DNA of 64,000 nt, taken from positions 1-64,000 of the forward strand of contig NZ_QZWH01000027.1 of the NCBI RefSeq assembly GCF_003601925.1, given 5' to 3'. Positions 9,952 through 19,080 of this stretch are shown piece after piece. A program made the translations under genes and the position numbers. The notes beneath the pieces are model-generated. The model was given only the letters and a program-made list of their open reading frames with translations, was not told the DNA's origin and made no database searches. Positions within the stretch are counted from its first letter, which is position 1; the number at the start of each line of letters is the position of its first letter. The stretch comes from Buttiauxella izardii (GTDB taxonomy: Bacteria; Pseudomonadota; Gammaproteobacteria; Enterobacterales; Enterobacteriaceae).

Positions 9952-11171
9952 CGAATTTTCCCTTCATTTAAAGTGGTAACAAGGTCTGCAGGTTTGGCGA
10001 CGGTTTTCGCAATGAGCGCTGCGACAACCATCAAACTCAGTACGACTAACATAGCCAGGCGTAGCCCGTAATGTTCGCCGAGGAAGCCCAACAGCGGCGG
10101 GCCAACTAAAAATGCAATGTAGCCAGAAGCGGCAACCACACTGACGCGAGTGGCCGGGTCCGGGCCGGTATCGCCTGCTGCGGAAATCGTTAACGGGAAA
10201 CCGAGCGATGTTCCCAGTCCCCACAAAATAACTGAAATGCCCGCCACAAAAGCGTTATCGACAAAGATGATTAAGCCGATGCCTAAAATTCCCATCACCG
10301 CGCAGGCACGAACTACCGTGACACGGCTGTAGCGATCGATAAACCAGCCGCCAGTAAACCGCCCGACCGTCATACCCAGCGTGAAACCGACATAAATCAT
10401 CGAGCCGGAAGTGGGGCTAAAACCGTGGCCGTCCACCATTAACAGCGGCAGCCAGTCGTTGGCGGAACCTTCGGCAAACGCCATCGCCAGCACAATCGTG
10501 CCAATTAATATCAGTTGAAGATCTTTATAGAAAGGCGGATGAGGTTCGTGTGGGTTTTCAGCATTAGAATCGGCATTATTTTTACCCACACCGTGCGGAA
10601 TGGCGGTGATGGCAATAATAATCGGTGTAATGACCACTAAGCCAATCACTAAAAGATGACCATATGCGCTGACGTTAAGGGCGGTCAAACTCATGCCAAT
10701 CCCCGCACCTGCTAAGGTGCCGAGGCTATAAAAGCCGTGCATCATTGGTAACACAGTTTTTTTCAGTAGCCCTTCAACAATGGCACCTTCGACGTTCATC
10801 GCCACTTCGGACGAACCGAGCCCCGTTCCCAAAATCGCCAGACCAATTGCGAATAAAACCGGAGAAGCAAGGAATAGTGCGACGCCCATCACCAGCATGC
10901 CGGTGACCATCAGCGTCATGCCACTGCGGATAATATTGCGCGTACCAAAACGTTTAACCAGCCAGCCGGAACAGAGAATACCGCTCATCGAACCAATCGA
11001 CAGGCCAAAAAGCACAATCCCCATGCCCGCGGTTGAAACGCTGAGCGTGTCACGAATGGCAGGAGTGCGGGTCGCCCAGGAAGCCATAACCAGGCCGGGC
11101 AGGAAGAAAAAGGCGAACAGCGCCCAGGTACGACGTTGTGTGGCTTTGCGATCAGAGATAACGGCAGACAT
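9948..11171 (-). CDS. ybjJ: MFS transporter YbjJ
   Basis: Major facilitator superfamily protein with about 12 membrane helices and a central hydrophilic loop; the substrate is unknown. Close in sequence to E. coli YbjJ, for example TRTPAIRD near the N-terminus and [20 protein letters not shown] in helix 7. The start at MSAVISD gives 407 residues; an in-frame ATG nine codons upstream is possible but has no clear ribosome binding site. It is transcribed divergently from the TetR-type gene ybjK with a perfect 16-bp palindrome between them, suggesting control by YbjK. Confidence 0.88.
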   Translation of the reverse strand: MSAVISDRKATQRRTWALFAFFFLPGLVMASWATRTPAIRDTLSVSTAGMGIVLFGLSIGSMSGILCSGWLVKRFGTRNIIRSGMTLMVTGMLVMGVALFLASPVLFAIGLAILGTGLGSSEVAMNVEGAIVEGLLKKTVLPMMHGFYSLGTLAGAGIGMSLTALNVSAYGHLLVIGLVVITPIIIAITAIPHGVGKNNADSNAENPHEPHPPFYKDLQLILIGTIVLAMAFAEGSANDWLPLLMVDGHGFSPTSGSMIYVGFTLGMTVGRFTGGWFIDRYSRVTVVRACAVMGILGIGLIIFVDNAFVAGISVILWGLGTSLGFPLTISAAGDTGPDPATRVSVVAASGYIAFLVGPPLLGFLGEHYGLRLAMLVVLSLMVVAALIAKTVAKPADLVTTLNEGKIR

Positions 11172-11215
11172 GGAAATACCGGTTGGCGGCGAATGCAAAT
11201 TACACTAGCAAGTTC

Positions 11216-11231
11216 GTGTACATTTGTACAC
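11216..11231. promoter_or_regulatory. Palindromic operator between ybjJ and ybjK
   Basis: GTGTACA-TT-TGTACAC is a perfect 16-bp palindrome, 45 bp from the ybjJ start and 47 bp from the ybjK start. Its size and placement are typical of a TetR-family operator. Binding by YbjK (RcdA) is inferred, not shown. Confidence 0.65.
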
Positions 11232-11277
11232 ATTGCCTGGTAAACTCTTTTTACTCCGTTTTTACCGAGCGAAAATT

Positions 11278-11823
11278 ATGACTAAAGCTGCGCGCCGCAA
11301 CGATCCCGACCGACGTTCACGTATTCTACAAGCCACGCTGGATATGCTGGTGGAACATGGAATTAGCCATATCACACACCGTAAAATTGCCGAGGCGGCA
11401 GGGGTTTCGCTGGGGTCGATGACCTATTATTTCGACGGTATCGAATCGCTTTTAAGCGAAGCGTTCACCCAATTTGCGCACCAAATGTCAGACGATTATC
11501 GGAGCCGTATAGAGCAAGCCCGTAACCGTGATGAGGCCTGCGAAGCGATAGTCGATATGATTTGCGGCGAGAAAATTGCCACGTCATACAATCTGCAAGT
11601 GATGTATCAGCTTTATGCTTACGCGAATCGCAATCCCGAACTAAAAATCATTATGCAGGACTGGATGTGCCGCAGCCAAAAAATTCTGGAAACCTTTTTC
11701 GACCCGATAACCGCCCGCACGCTGGATGCTTTTATTGAAGGAATGACGTTGCATTATGTCACGGACAGACAGCCGTTGAGCCGCGAGGATCTCAGCCGGA
11801 TGCTGGCGAAGATTGCGGGTTAA
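11278..11823 (+). CDS. rcdA: TetR-family regulator YbjK (RcdA)
   Basis: DNA-binding regulator of 181 residues. In E. coli, RcdA (YbjK) affects csgD and biofilm genes. The N-terminal helix-turn-helix (HGISHITHRKIAEAAGVSLGSMTYYF, about residues 27–52) is a typical TetR domain; the C-terminal ligand domain contains the conserved LDAFIEGMTLH. The ATG at MTKAARR is chosen over a longer reading that would run into the palindrome. It is divergent from ybjJ and converges with the SDR gene 12 bp away. Assignment to RcdA rests on position next to ybjIJ and general similarity. Confidence 0.82.
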   Translation: MTKAARRNDPDRRSRILQATLDMLVEHGISHITHRKIAEAAGVSLGSMTYYFDGIESLLSEAFTQFAHQMSDDYRSRIEQARNRDEACEAIVDMICGEKIATSYNLQVMYQLYAYANRNPELKIIMQDWMCRSQKILETFFDPITARTLDAFIEGMTLHYVTDRQPLSREDLSRMLAKIAG

Positions 11824-11835
11824 GCTCTGCTTTTA

Positions 11836-12633
11836 TTAGTCTAATGTCGCGCCCGCCGTCATATTGACCACCGTTGCCGTCATCGCGCCCGCGCTATCTG
11901 ACGCCAGGAATGTCATTAGCTCGACGATTTGTAAAAGCGTCGGCAGACGCTTCAGCATGGTGCTTTGCGCAGCTCCTCCCAACCACTGTTCCACCGTGAT
12001 TCCCATCGCTTGCGCCTTCGGCTCAAAAATTTCCCTGGTATATGAACCAGCCTGAACCGCATCGGCAATCGCATGCGACCGCACGCAAATGACGCGAATA
12101 TTCCTTGGCCCCAGTTCGCTGGCGAGCGCTTTAATAAAGGCTTCTGTACCCGCGCAACCGACGATGTGCCCAAGATGGCCCGGCATTGCCATTCGCCCTG
12201 CGGGAGCGACAATCGTCATTATGACTCCGGCGCGCTCGCCACCCATGTGCGGAATGACTGCCTTTGATAGGTTGAATTGGGCTGACAAAAAGGGATCTAT
12301 TCCCTGCCTGAACTCGGCCAGGGACAAATCCTCAATTCTTTTGCCCTGCTCGTGCATGAATCCGGTCGCATTTATCACCACATCAAAACCGCCGGTTTGT
12401 TGGGCTAAATGCGTAATTCGCTGGTGGGTCGATGACTCGTCGAGTGCATCAACGATAAACGTCTCGACCGCTCCACCTTCTGCGCGAATGCTATTAGCCG
12501 CACGCTCGAGCTTGTCCTGATTGCGCGCACCAAGGTAGACATGTGCGCCTTCACGCGCCAGGGCATGTGCGACCGCACTGCCGATTGCACCACTGCCACC
12601 GAAAATTACCGCGATTTTGCCTTGAACTAACAT
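11836..12633 (-). CDS. SDR-fold protein lacking the catalytic triad
   Basis: A 265-residue protein of the short-chain dehydrogenase/reductase fold. The Rossmann nucleotide motif GGSGAIG (residues 12–18) and the NATG segment (88–91) are present, as is the LASELGPRNIRV helix–strand. The residues expected to do chemistry are absent: the Ser position is Ala143, the YxxxK motif reads HIVGC (His156, Cys160). The protein may therefore bind a dinucleotide without being a classical dehydrogenase, or use other residues. It has no counterpart at this position in E. coli and lies between ybjK and ybjL. A relative of this degenerate SDR type may exist in other bacteria, including actinobacteria; the function is unknown. 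Confidence 0.8.
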   Translation of the reverse strand: MLVQGKIAVIFGGSGAIGSAVAHALAREGAHVYLGARNQDKLERAANSIRAEGGAVETFIVDALDESSTHQRITHLAQQTGGFDVVINATGFMHEQGKRIEDLSLAEFRQGIDPFLSAQFNLSKAVIPHMGGERAGVIMTIVAPAGRMAMPGHLGHIVGCAGTEAFIKALASELGPRNIRVICVRSHAIADAVQAGSYTREIFEPKAQAMGITVEQWLGGAAQSTMLKRLPTLLQIVELMTFLASDSAGAMTATVVNMTAGATLD

Positions 12634-12770
12634 GACCCAATCCCCTGTCCCGAGTAGGTGATTTAAAATTATGGACGAAGGTTTTGGATTCGGCGTAGGA
12701 GATTGGATTGGTGAGTGGGGAAGGGAGTGTTAATGTTTTGATTTAAAAGGGGGCATGAATTTCAGGCAAT

Positions 12771-12813
12771 AAAAAACCCATCAACCTTGAACCAAAGAGG
12801 CGGGGTTGATGGG
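12771..12813 (-). terminator. Rho-independent terminator of ybjL
   Basis: On the minus strand CCCATCAACC and GGTTGATGGG form a 10-bp stem around a 17-base loop, followed by TTTTTT. It lies 113 bp after the ybjL stop. The remaining 292-bp gap to the SDR gene shows only the SDR promoter region. Confidence 0.8.
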
Positions 12814-12925
12814 CTCCACAAATTGGGGACATCAAAGAAAAGCAGTGGCACTAATTAAGACTTTGCCCCGGTCAAAAAGTTCGCTCTGTCACAAAAAAAT
12901 CTTATTTCTTTTTTTGCAGTAAGGA

Positions 12926-14608
12926 TCACAGACCAGGCCATATGATTACGATAAGCGTCCCGGCTAAGGTTAACAACACGTTAGCGATAGCGTAGGTGCC
13001 TGCGTAGCCCAGCGCTGGAATGTTGCTGCGTGCGGTGTCGCTGATGATTTCCATCGCGGGTGCACAAGTTCTTGCGCCCATCATTGCTCCGAATAACAGT
13101 GCGCGGTTCATACGTAAAACATATGCGCCGAACAGGAAGCAGATCACCACTGGCACCAGGCTGACGATAAGCCCAGCAATCAGCATTTGCCCACCGACTG
13201 CACCCAAACCGTTGCCAATGCCGCTACCAGCGCTTAAACCCACGCCCGCCATAAACACCATCAGGCCGAATTCCTTCACCATATTCAGCGCACCCTGCGG
13301 GATGTAGCCGAAAGTAGGGTGGTTGGCACGCAAGAAGCCGAGCATAATTCCCGCGAACAGTAAGCCAGCGGCGTTACCCACGCCGAAGCTAAACGAGCTG
13401 AACTGGAAGGTGATCATGCCGATCATCAGGCCGATAATAAAGAAAGCGCAAAACGCGAGCAGGTCGGTGATCTGGCTGTGAATCGAGATAAAGCCGATGC
13501 GCTCGGCAACGGTTTTCACGCGTCGGGCATCGCCGCTGACCTGTAAAACGTCGCCTTTGTTCAGCACGATATTATCGTCGATAGGCATTTCAATCTGGCT
13601 GCGAATAACGCGGTTGAGGAAGCAACCGTGATCGGTCAGCTTTAATTGCCCCAGACGGCGGCCTACCGCATTGTGGTTTTTGACCACAATTTCTTCGGTG
13701 ACAATGCGCATGTCCAGCAGGTCACGGTCGAAAACTTCTTTACCGTTACGGAAGCTTGGGTCGAGACGTGAATGCGCATCCGGATAACCCACCAGCGCGA
13801 TTTCATCGCCTTTTTGCAGCACTGCGTCACCGTCCGGGTTTGCCAGAATACCGTTACGACGAATACGTTCGATGTAGCAACCGGTCTGGCGGTAAATCCC
13901 CAGCTCGCGCAGATTTTTGCCATCTGCCCAGGCGACCAGTTCAGAACCGACGCGGTAGGCGCGAATCACTGGCAGATAAACTTTGCGCGCAGCATCGGTA
14001 TCTAAACCGCGTTCACGGGCGATTTGTTGTGCGCTGGTTTGCAAATCCTGGTGCTGGAGTTTTGGCAGATAACGCGCCCCAACAATCAGGCTAACCAGGC
14101 CGATAAGATAAGTCAGCGCATAGCCGAGACTCAGGTTATCAAGGGAGGATGCGAGTTCGGTTCCTGCGCTACCAGAATGGCGCAAGGTATCACCAGCACC
14201 CACCAACACGGGCGTGGACGTCATCGAACCGGCGAGCATACCGGCGGTGAGGCCAATATCCCAGCCAAAGAGTTTCCCCAGGCCTAGTGCAAGGAACATC
14301 GCACTGCCGACCATCACCAGCGCCAGCATTAAATAATTTTTGCCATCGCGGAAGAAAATTGAAAAAAAGTTTGGCCCAGCTTCCACGCCAACGCAAAAAA
14401 TGAACAACATAAAACCGAGATTTAAGGCGTCTGTGTTAATGGAAAAATGTTGTTGTCCGAGTAATAAAGAGACCACTAAAACACCAATGGAATTACCCAG
14501 TTGGACAGGACCAAGCCTTAATTTTCCCAGGCATAATCCCAAGGTCAGAACAACAAATAATAACAGGATGTAATTCCCGCTTAACAAATCTGCGACGTTT
14601 ATATTCAC
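12926..14608 (-). CDS. ybjL: Putative transporter YbjL (AspT/YidE family)
   Basis: Inner-membrane protein of 560 residues in the aspartate:alanine exchanger family. About five helices at each end flank two cytoplasmic TrkA-C/RCK-type regulatory domains (roughly residues 205–370, with [20 protein letters not shown] and a [14 protein letters not shown] repeat). E. coli YbjL has been linked to glutamate/dicarboxylate export when overproduced, but its native role is unclear. It stands alone and is divergent from ybjM; a long inverted repeat lies in the shared upstream region. Confidence 0.9.
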   Translation of the reverse strand: MNINVADLLSGNYILLLFVVLTLGLCLGKLRLGPVQLGNSIGVLVVSLLLGQQHFSINTDALNLGFMLFIFCVGVEAGPNFFSIFFRDGKNYLMLALVMVGSAMFLALGLGKLFGWDIGLTAGMLAGSMTSTPVLVGAGDTLRHSGSAGTELASSLDNLSLGYALTYLIGLVSLIVGARYLPKLQHQDLQTSAQQIARERGLDTDAARKVYLPVIRAYRVGSELVAWADGKNLRELGIYRQTGCYIERIRRNGILANPDGDAVLQKGDEIALVGYPDAHSRLDPSFRNGKEVFDRDLLDMRIVTEEIVVKNHNAVGRRLGQLKLTDHGCFLNRVIRSQIEMPIDDNIVLNKGDVLQVSGDARRVKTVAERIGFISIHSQITDLLAFCAFFIIGLMIGMITFQFSSFSFGVGNAAGLLFAGIMLGFLRANHPTFGYIPQGALNMVKEFGLMVFMAGVGLSAGSGIGNGLGAVGGQMLIAGLIVSLVPVVICFLFGAYVLRMNRALLFGAMMGARTCAPAMEIISDTARSNIPALGYAGTYAIANVLLTLAGTLIVIIWPGL

Positions 14609-14911
14609 GAAGGATAACTTCTTGTTTACTAGTAACTTGTTGAAAGAGATGGTTTTTTGGGTTAGGGTTTCTACTAATTACGACGCAGTCTACTGTATTT
14701 TCTTTGCATCAAAATATCCAGTGCGCGGACCAAATAATAGCCGTTAGTTTAATCTGTATGAAGATTAACGGCTAGTAAGAATATTGTGCTAATTACGCTA
14801 GGTTTTTTTTAGCAGGGATTGCTGAGACTTTATCTAACTGGGGCAAGGTTTCTGCGTGCAGAGCCATAAATTTAAGTTCGATACAAGCGATCGTCAGGGG
14901 GATGTGTGTTC
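14609..14911. other. ybjL–ybjM divergent region with an inverted repeat
   Basis: A 303-bp promoter region. TAGCCGTTA (14738–14746) and TAACGGCTA (14766–14774) pair perfectly, and internal AATCT/AGATT can extend the stem with a bulge. It could be an operator or a structured leader; no regulator is assigned. A T8 tract at 14803–14810 and AGGGGG just before ybjM are also visible. Confidence 0.5.
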
Positions 14912-15277
14912 ATGCGTGGACAACGTTGGTTCGGAGTCATTTGTTGCTTCGTGTTGTTTGTTGGTGTGTTTTTGTCTCAAAAATTGAGTACCGCCAACGG
15001 CTATGCGGGTGATAGACATTCAGAGTGGGGATTGCTGTTTTTTATCCTGCCGGGTGTTATTGCTAGTGTGTTTTCACGCCATGGCCGAGTGATCAAACCG
15101 CTGATGGGCGCAGTACTGGCTTCACCGTTTTGTCTGTTAATCATTCACTTTTGGTTGTCGCCAACGCGAACGTTCTGGCAAGAAATGGCCTGGATGTTTA
15201 GTGCTGTGTTTTGGTGTGCTCTTGGAGCATTGTGCTACTTATTTCTTCGTAGCGTGCTCCGCCGTCAGCGGCGATAA
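14912..15277 (+). CDS. ybjM: Inner membrane protein YbjM
   Basis: A small membrane protein of 121 residues with four predicted helices and a basic C-terminal tail. It resembles E. coli YbjM (LLFFILPGV, SPTRTFWQE and AVFWCALGALCYLF segments); no function is known. The ATG is chosen because AGGGGG lies ten bases upstream. A GTG six bases earlier in the same frame is less well spaced. It ends in a strong terminator shared with the converging grxA. Confidence 0.85.
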   Translation: MRGQRWFGVICCFVLFVGVFLSQKLSTANGYAGDRHSEWGLLFFILPGVIASVFSRHGRVIKPLMGAVLASPFCLLIIHFWLSPTRTFWQEMAWMFSAVFWCALGALCYLFLRSVLRRQRR

Positions 15278-15305
15278 AAAAACCGGCTCATTGAGCCGGT
15301 TTTTT
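15275..15305. terminator. Bidirectional terminator between ybjM and grxA
   Basis: AAAAAACCGGCTC, loop ATT, GAGCCGGTTTTTT; a 13-bp stem with T-runs on either strand. Confidence 0.93.
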
Positions 15306-15321
15306 ACTTTCTGTCTGCAAC

Positions 15322-15594
15322 TTATTCCGCGTTCTGGAACAAGCTCAGGTGTTCTTTAGCGTAAGCTTCAAAATCAGTGCAGCCGCCGATGTGTTTCTGA
15401 TCGAGGAAAATCTGCGGTACAGTTTCAACAGGTTTGCCTACGGTTTTTTCCAGATCGGCTTTGCTGATGCCTTCCGCGTGAATATCAACATAACGGAAGT
15501 TGAAGTCGTCACGCTCAGCGGTCAATTTCTCAGCCAACTCTTTAGCACGAACACAATATGGGCAGCCTGGGCGACCAAAGATTACTGCAAACAT
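15322..15594 (-). CDS. grxA: Glutaredoxin 1
   Basis: Small thiol-disulfide oxidoreductase that uses glutathione to reduce proteins such as ribonucleotide reductase and OxyR. The 90-residue protein has the CPYC active site at residues 11–14, the cis-proline motif TVPQ, and GG at the glutathione site (IGGCTDF, where E. coli has tyrosine instead of cysteine). It has a slightly longer C-terminus than the E. coli 85-residue protein. It is divergent from ybjC–nfsA; in E. coli grxA is OxyR activated, but no box was resolved here. Confidence 0.96.
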   Translation of the reverse strand: MFAVIFGRPGCPYCVRAKELAEKLTAERDDFNFRYVDIHAEGISKADLEKTVGKPVETVPQIFLDQKHIGGCTDFEAYAKEHLSLFQNAE

Positions 15595-15729
15595 GGAATC
15601 TCCTTTATTTTTTGTGGCCGAACGAACCGGCGAATGCCAACTATAATGCCGCTAACTGATGTGAATGGAAAGAAGGTCCTGCCTGTTAGTATGATATTCC
15701 CTACCTATACTGCCTGTGGAGACAAGCGG

Positions 15730-16029
15730 ATGCGATCATTGGGTGCCTTACCGAAACCTGTGTTAATCCTCGAAGTTATCGGTATCGCTTTTTTACTGCT
15801 TTCTTATCTTTCCCTGCACGGTTACGTGATTTTACCCGCACCCTTTGGGAATGCGACGGCGGCTATCGTCATGGTATTTTTAGGGATTGCATTAATGATT
15901 CCGGCAGCGGCATTGATGGTGTGGGCGATGGCTCAAAACGTTGCACCGCTGCTGACCAAAGGGCAAACGCCCGTAGATAAATCTCTTTCCGACAAGCCAA
16001 AGGATAAACACGATGACGCCGACCATTGA
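15730..16029 (+). CDS. ybjC: YbjC, small membrane protein upstream of nfsA
   Basis: A 99-residue protein with two hydrophobic helices (about residues 10–29 and 41–66) and a charged tail ending in KDKHDDADH. It matches E. coli YbjC in position and in the N-terminal LGALPKPVLILE segment; the role is unknown. The start MRSLGAL is taken by comparison with that protein; upstream in-frame codons lack support. Its 3' end overlaps nfsA by 17 bases, so the two are co-transcribed. In E. coli the operon is SoxS/MarA controlled; I could not place a marbox with confidence. Confidence 0.8.
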   Translation: MRSLGALPKPVLILEVIGIAFLLLSYLSLHGYVILPAPFGNATAAIVMVFLGIALMIPAAALMVWAMAQNVAPLLTKGQTPVDKSLSDKPKDKHDDADH

Positions 16030-16735
16030 TCTGCTGCGTTCACACCGCTCTGTGCGCCGTTTCACCGATGCGCCGATAACAGATGAACAGCGTGCAGCAA
16101 TTATTGCCAGTGCCCAGGCGGCCTCAAGCTCCAGTTTTTTACAATGCACTTCAATTATTCGGATCACCGATAAATCCCTGCGCGAGCAACTTGTTCAGCT
16201 TACTGGCGGCCAAAAACATGTCGCACAAGCCGCCGAGTTTTGGGTTTTTTGCGCCGACTTTAATCGCCATTTGCAGATTTGCCCTGAAGCACAACTGGGG
16301 CTTGCGGAACAATTACTGCTGGGCGCGGTTGATACGGCGATTCTCGCTCAAAACGCCTTTACCGCTGCGGAGTCGCTGGGGTTAGGGGGCGTTTACATCG
16401 GTGGGCTGCGCAATAACATCGAAGCGGTAACGGAATTACTCAATATCCCAAAACATGTTTTACCGCTGTTTGGTTTATGCCTGGGCTGGCCTGATGAAGA
16501 TCACGGCATCAAACCGCGTATTCCGGCGGCCATGCTGATGCATGAAAATAGTTATCAGCCAGTTGATGAAAACGTGCTGGCGGAATACGACGAAGAGATG
16601 GCGCAGTACTATCTTTCCCGTGATAGCAACGCGCGACGCGACACCTGGAGCGACCATATTCGCCGCACGATCATTAAAGAAAGCCGTCCATTTATTCTGG
16701 AATATCTGCACAAACAAGGCTGGGCGACCCGGTAA
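16013..16735 (+). CDS. nfsA: Oxygen-insensitive NADPH nitroreductase NfsA
   Basis: FMN flavoprotein that reduces nitroaromatics, quinones and chromate by two-electron steps with NADPH. It is 240 residues, the same as E. coli NfsA, with full-length similarity. The HRSVRRF motif near residue 12 and SSSFLQ around 40 bind FMN; SLGLGGVYIGGLRNN (about 124–138) and the C-terminal DHIRRTIIKESRPFI are family hallmarks. It overlaps ybjC. The usual next gene, rimK, is displaced by xapABR. Confidence 0.97.
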   Translation: MTPTIDLLRSHRSVRRFTDAPITDEQRAAIIASAQAASSSSFLQCTSIIRITDKSLREQLVQLTGGQKHVAQAAEFWVFCADFNRHLQICPEAQLGLAEQLLLGAVDTAILAQNAFTAAESLGLGGVYIGGLRNNIEAVTELLNIPKHVLPLFGLCLGWPDEDHGIKPRIPAAMLMHENSYQPVDENVLAEYDEEMAQYYLSRDSNARRDTWSDHIRRTIIKESRPFILEYLHKQGWATR

Positions 16736-16835
16736 ATTCTCAGGCTGTGGCACTCGCCACAGCCAATCAATACATTTTCGCTATCAATCACCCGCCCAAA
16801 CGGTATTGGTTTTGCACCATTGTCAGTCGGTATAA

Positions 16836-16855
16836 CAGAGTCAACGCTAACTCTG
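16836..16855 (+). promoter_or_regulatory. Inverted repeat upstream of xapA
   Basis: CAGAGT-N8-ACTCTG, 30 bp before the xapA start and just after a TATAAC-like –10. It could be an operator for XapR or another nucleoside regulator, or a 5' leader hairpin; the role is inferred from position only. Confidence 0.35.
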
Positions 16856-16884
16856 ATTACTCGTCATATGACAAGGAGCACCCG

Positions 16885-17712
16885 ATGCCGACTTTTGATA
16901 ACTCCCCGTTCTACGCCGCAGATATTATCCGTTCCCGCATTAAAGGCCTGGTGCCACGCGTGGCTTTCATCCTGGGTTCTGGCCTGGGTGAACTGGCTGA
17001 GAAAATCGAACAACCGATTGTTTTCCCTTACGATGAACTGCCTGATTTCCCGGTAAGCACCGTTCACGGCCATGCGGGTGAACTGGTGGTCGGTACGCTT
17101 GCGGGCGTTCCGGTAGCCTGCATGAAAGGGCGCGGTCACTTCTACGAAGGGCGCGGCATGTCAGTGATGACCAACGCGATCCGCACCTTTAAATTGCTGG
17201 GATGTGAAATTCTCTTCTCGACCAATGCCGCAGGTTCGCTGCGCCCGGATGTCGGCCCAGGTAGCCTGGTTGTGTTGAACGACCATATTAATACCATGCC
17301 TGGCACACCGACCGTTGGCCCGAACGATGACCGTTTCGGCGAGCGTTTCTTCTCCCTGGCAAATGCTTATGACGCGGATTACCGTGGCGTTTTACAGCAA
17401 GTCGCAAAAGAGCAGGGCTTCCCGCTGACTGAAGGCGTGTTTGTTTCCTATCCCGGCCCGAACTTTGAAACCGCCGCTGAAATTCGCATGATGCAAATTA
17501 TCGGCGGTGATGTGGTGGGGATGTCGGTGGTGCCTGAAGTGATCAGCGCTCGCCATTGTGGCCTGAAAGTGGTGGCCGTTTCGGCGATTACCAACCTGGC
17601 CGAAGGTTTGGGCAGTGTGCAACTATCCCATGCGCAAACCCTGGCGGCTGCGGCACTTTCGCGCCAGAACTTTATCAATCTGATTTGCGGTTTCCTGGGC
17701 AAACTCGCCTAA
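16885..17712 (+). CDS. xapA: Xanthosine/purine nucleoside phosphorylase XapA
   Basis: Cleaves xanthosine, inosine and guanosine with phosphate to base and ribose-1-phosphate. The 275-residue protein follows AAGGAG and is close to E. coli XapA throughout. The phosphate-binding GSGLGELA (about residues 31–38), STVHGHAGELV, GRGHFYEG, TNAAGSLRP and the SYPGPNFETAAEIRMM base-site segment are all present. A long in-frame extension upstream is not used. It forms a probable operon with xapB 28 bp later. In E. coli this cluster lies near nupC, not near nfsA. Confidence 0.95.
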   Translation: MPTFDNSPFYAADIIRSRIKGLVPRVAFILGSGLGELAEKIEQPIVFPYDELPDFPVSTVHGHAGELVVGTLAGVPVACMKGRGHFYEGRGMSVMTNAIRTFKLLGCEILFSTNAAGSLRPDVGPGSLVVLNDHINTMPGTPTVGPNDDRFGERFFSLANAYDADYRGVLQQVAKEQGFPLTEGVFVSYPGPNFETAAEIRMMQIIGGDVVGMSVVPEVISARHCGLKVVAVSAITNLAEGLGSVQLSHAQTLAAAALSRQNFINLICGFLGKLA

Positions 17713-17740
17713 GGCACTTCCAACACACCGGGTAAAACAC

Positions 17741-19012
17741 ATGGCGATTAACGTTATGGCGATTCAACCTCGCTTGAAAATCATGTTGTTTTTGCAGTAT
17801 TTCATTTGGGGTGCCTGGCTTGTCACACTAGGCTCATACATGATTAACACCCTCGGTTTCCGGGGGGCTGATGTGGGTATGGTTTACAGCACCAAGGGAA
17901 TTGCTGCGCTGCTTATGCCAGGAATCGTTGGGATTATTGCCGATAAATGGCTGCCAGCGAATCGTGTTTATGCGCTCTGCCACCTGGTGTGTGCGGCAAT
18001 GCTGGCCTGGGCGGCCAGCATTAATCAGCCAGGACTGATGTTTTGGGTGATGCTGGGGAACGCGATGGCATTTATGCCAACCATTGCGCTTTCAAACACC
18101 ATCTCTTATGCCAGCCTCGAAAAAGCCGGTTTAGATACCGTCAGCCATTTCCCGCCAATTCGCGTTTTTGGCACCATCGGTTTCATCGCCGCGATGTGGA
18201 CGGTGAGCCTGATGCGGTTCGAGCTGAGTAATCTCCAGCTTTATATTGCGGCAGGAGCCTCTCTGGCGCTGGCGTTGTATTCACTGACGCTGCCAACAAT
18301 TCCGGTGGCGAAGGGTGGCGTGTCTCGTTCGTGGGTGAGTCGTCTTGGGCTGGATGCGTTTGTGTTGTTCAAGAATCCGCGCATGGCTGTTTTCTTCTTG
18401 TTCGCCATGTTGTTAGGTGCGGTGTTGCAGATTACCAATACCTTCGGCAACCCGTTCCTGCATGACTTTGCGCGTAACCCTGAATTTGCTGACAGCTTCG
18501 TGGTTCAGTATCCGTCGATTTTGCTGTCGGTTTCGCAAATGTCGGAAGTGGCATTTATCCTCACCATCCCATTCTTCTTGCGTCGCTTTGGTATTAAACA
18601 AGTGATGTTGATGAGTATGGTGGCCTGGGTGCTACGTTTTGCTCTGTTTGCGTGGGGCGACCCGTCTACCTTTGGCTTCGTTTTACTGCTGCTGTCGATG
18701 GTGGTTTACGGTTGTGCGTTCGACTTCTTTAATATCTCGGGTTCCGTGTTTGTGGAACAAGAAGTGGATTCGCGTATTCGGGCCAGTGCGCAAGGCCTGT
18801 TTATGACGATGGTCAACGGGATTGGCGCTTATCTTGGGGCGATTCTCAGCGGCTATGTTGTGGATTACTTCAGCATTGATGGCGTCAAAGACTGGACGAC
18901 GATTTGGCTGGTGTTTGCCGGATACGCCTTAGTGCTGGCGGTAATTTTCCACTTCAGTTTCCAGTATCGTCACAATCCTTCGCTCAAGGCTTCGGCCCCG
19001 GTCGCACATTAA
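17741..19012 (+). CDS. xapB: Xanthosine permease XapB
   Basis: Nucleoside:proton symporter of the NupG/XapB family (MFS), 423 residues with 12 hydrophobic helices. Highly similar to E. coli XapB, for example FLQYFIWGAWLVTLGSYMIN at helix 1 and the CAFDFFNISGSVFVEQEVD segment near residue 330. It imports xanthosine for XapA. The start has a second in-frame ATG (MAIQPRL) five codons later that could also be used. It lies between xapA and xapR, all on one strand. Confidence 0.95.
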   Translation: MAINVMAIQPRLKIMLFLQYFIWGAWLVTLGSYMINTLGFRGADVGMVYSTKGIAALLMPGIVGIIADKWLPANRVYALCHLVCAAMLAWAASINQPGLMFWVMLGNAMAFMPTIALSNTISYASLEKAGLDTVSHFPPIRVFGTIGFIAAMWTVSLMRFELSNLQLYIAAGASLALALYSLTLPTIPVAKGGVSRSWVSRLGLDAFVLFKNPRMAVFFLFAMLLGAVLQITNTFGNPFLHDFARNPEFADSFVVQYPSILLSVSQMSEVAFILTIPFFLRRFGIKQVMLMSMVAWVLRFALFAWGDPSTFGFVLLLLSMVVYGCAFDFFNISGSVFVEQEVDSRIRASAQGLFMTMVNGIGAYLGAILSGYVVDYFSIDGVKDWTTIWLVFAGYALVLAVIFHFSFQYRHNPSLKASAPVAH

Positions 19013-19080
19013 ACGTCGGCTGGATTACAGCGAGCGACAGGAGTGATAGTTTATGGGGCTGCCAGAAACAAGGGAGCCTC

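Noticed and set aside
15322-15594. Tyr to Cys change in GrxA (IGGCTDF) as a lost function
   Set aside because: The CPYC site and cis-proline are intact, and I believe cysteine at this place occurs in other glutaredoxins, so it is natural variation.
15349-15729. Long 5' extension of ybjC running antisense through grxA
   Set aside because: The similarity to E. coli YbjC begins only at MRSLGAL, and the extension covers the grxA coding strand in reverse.
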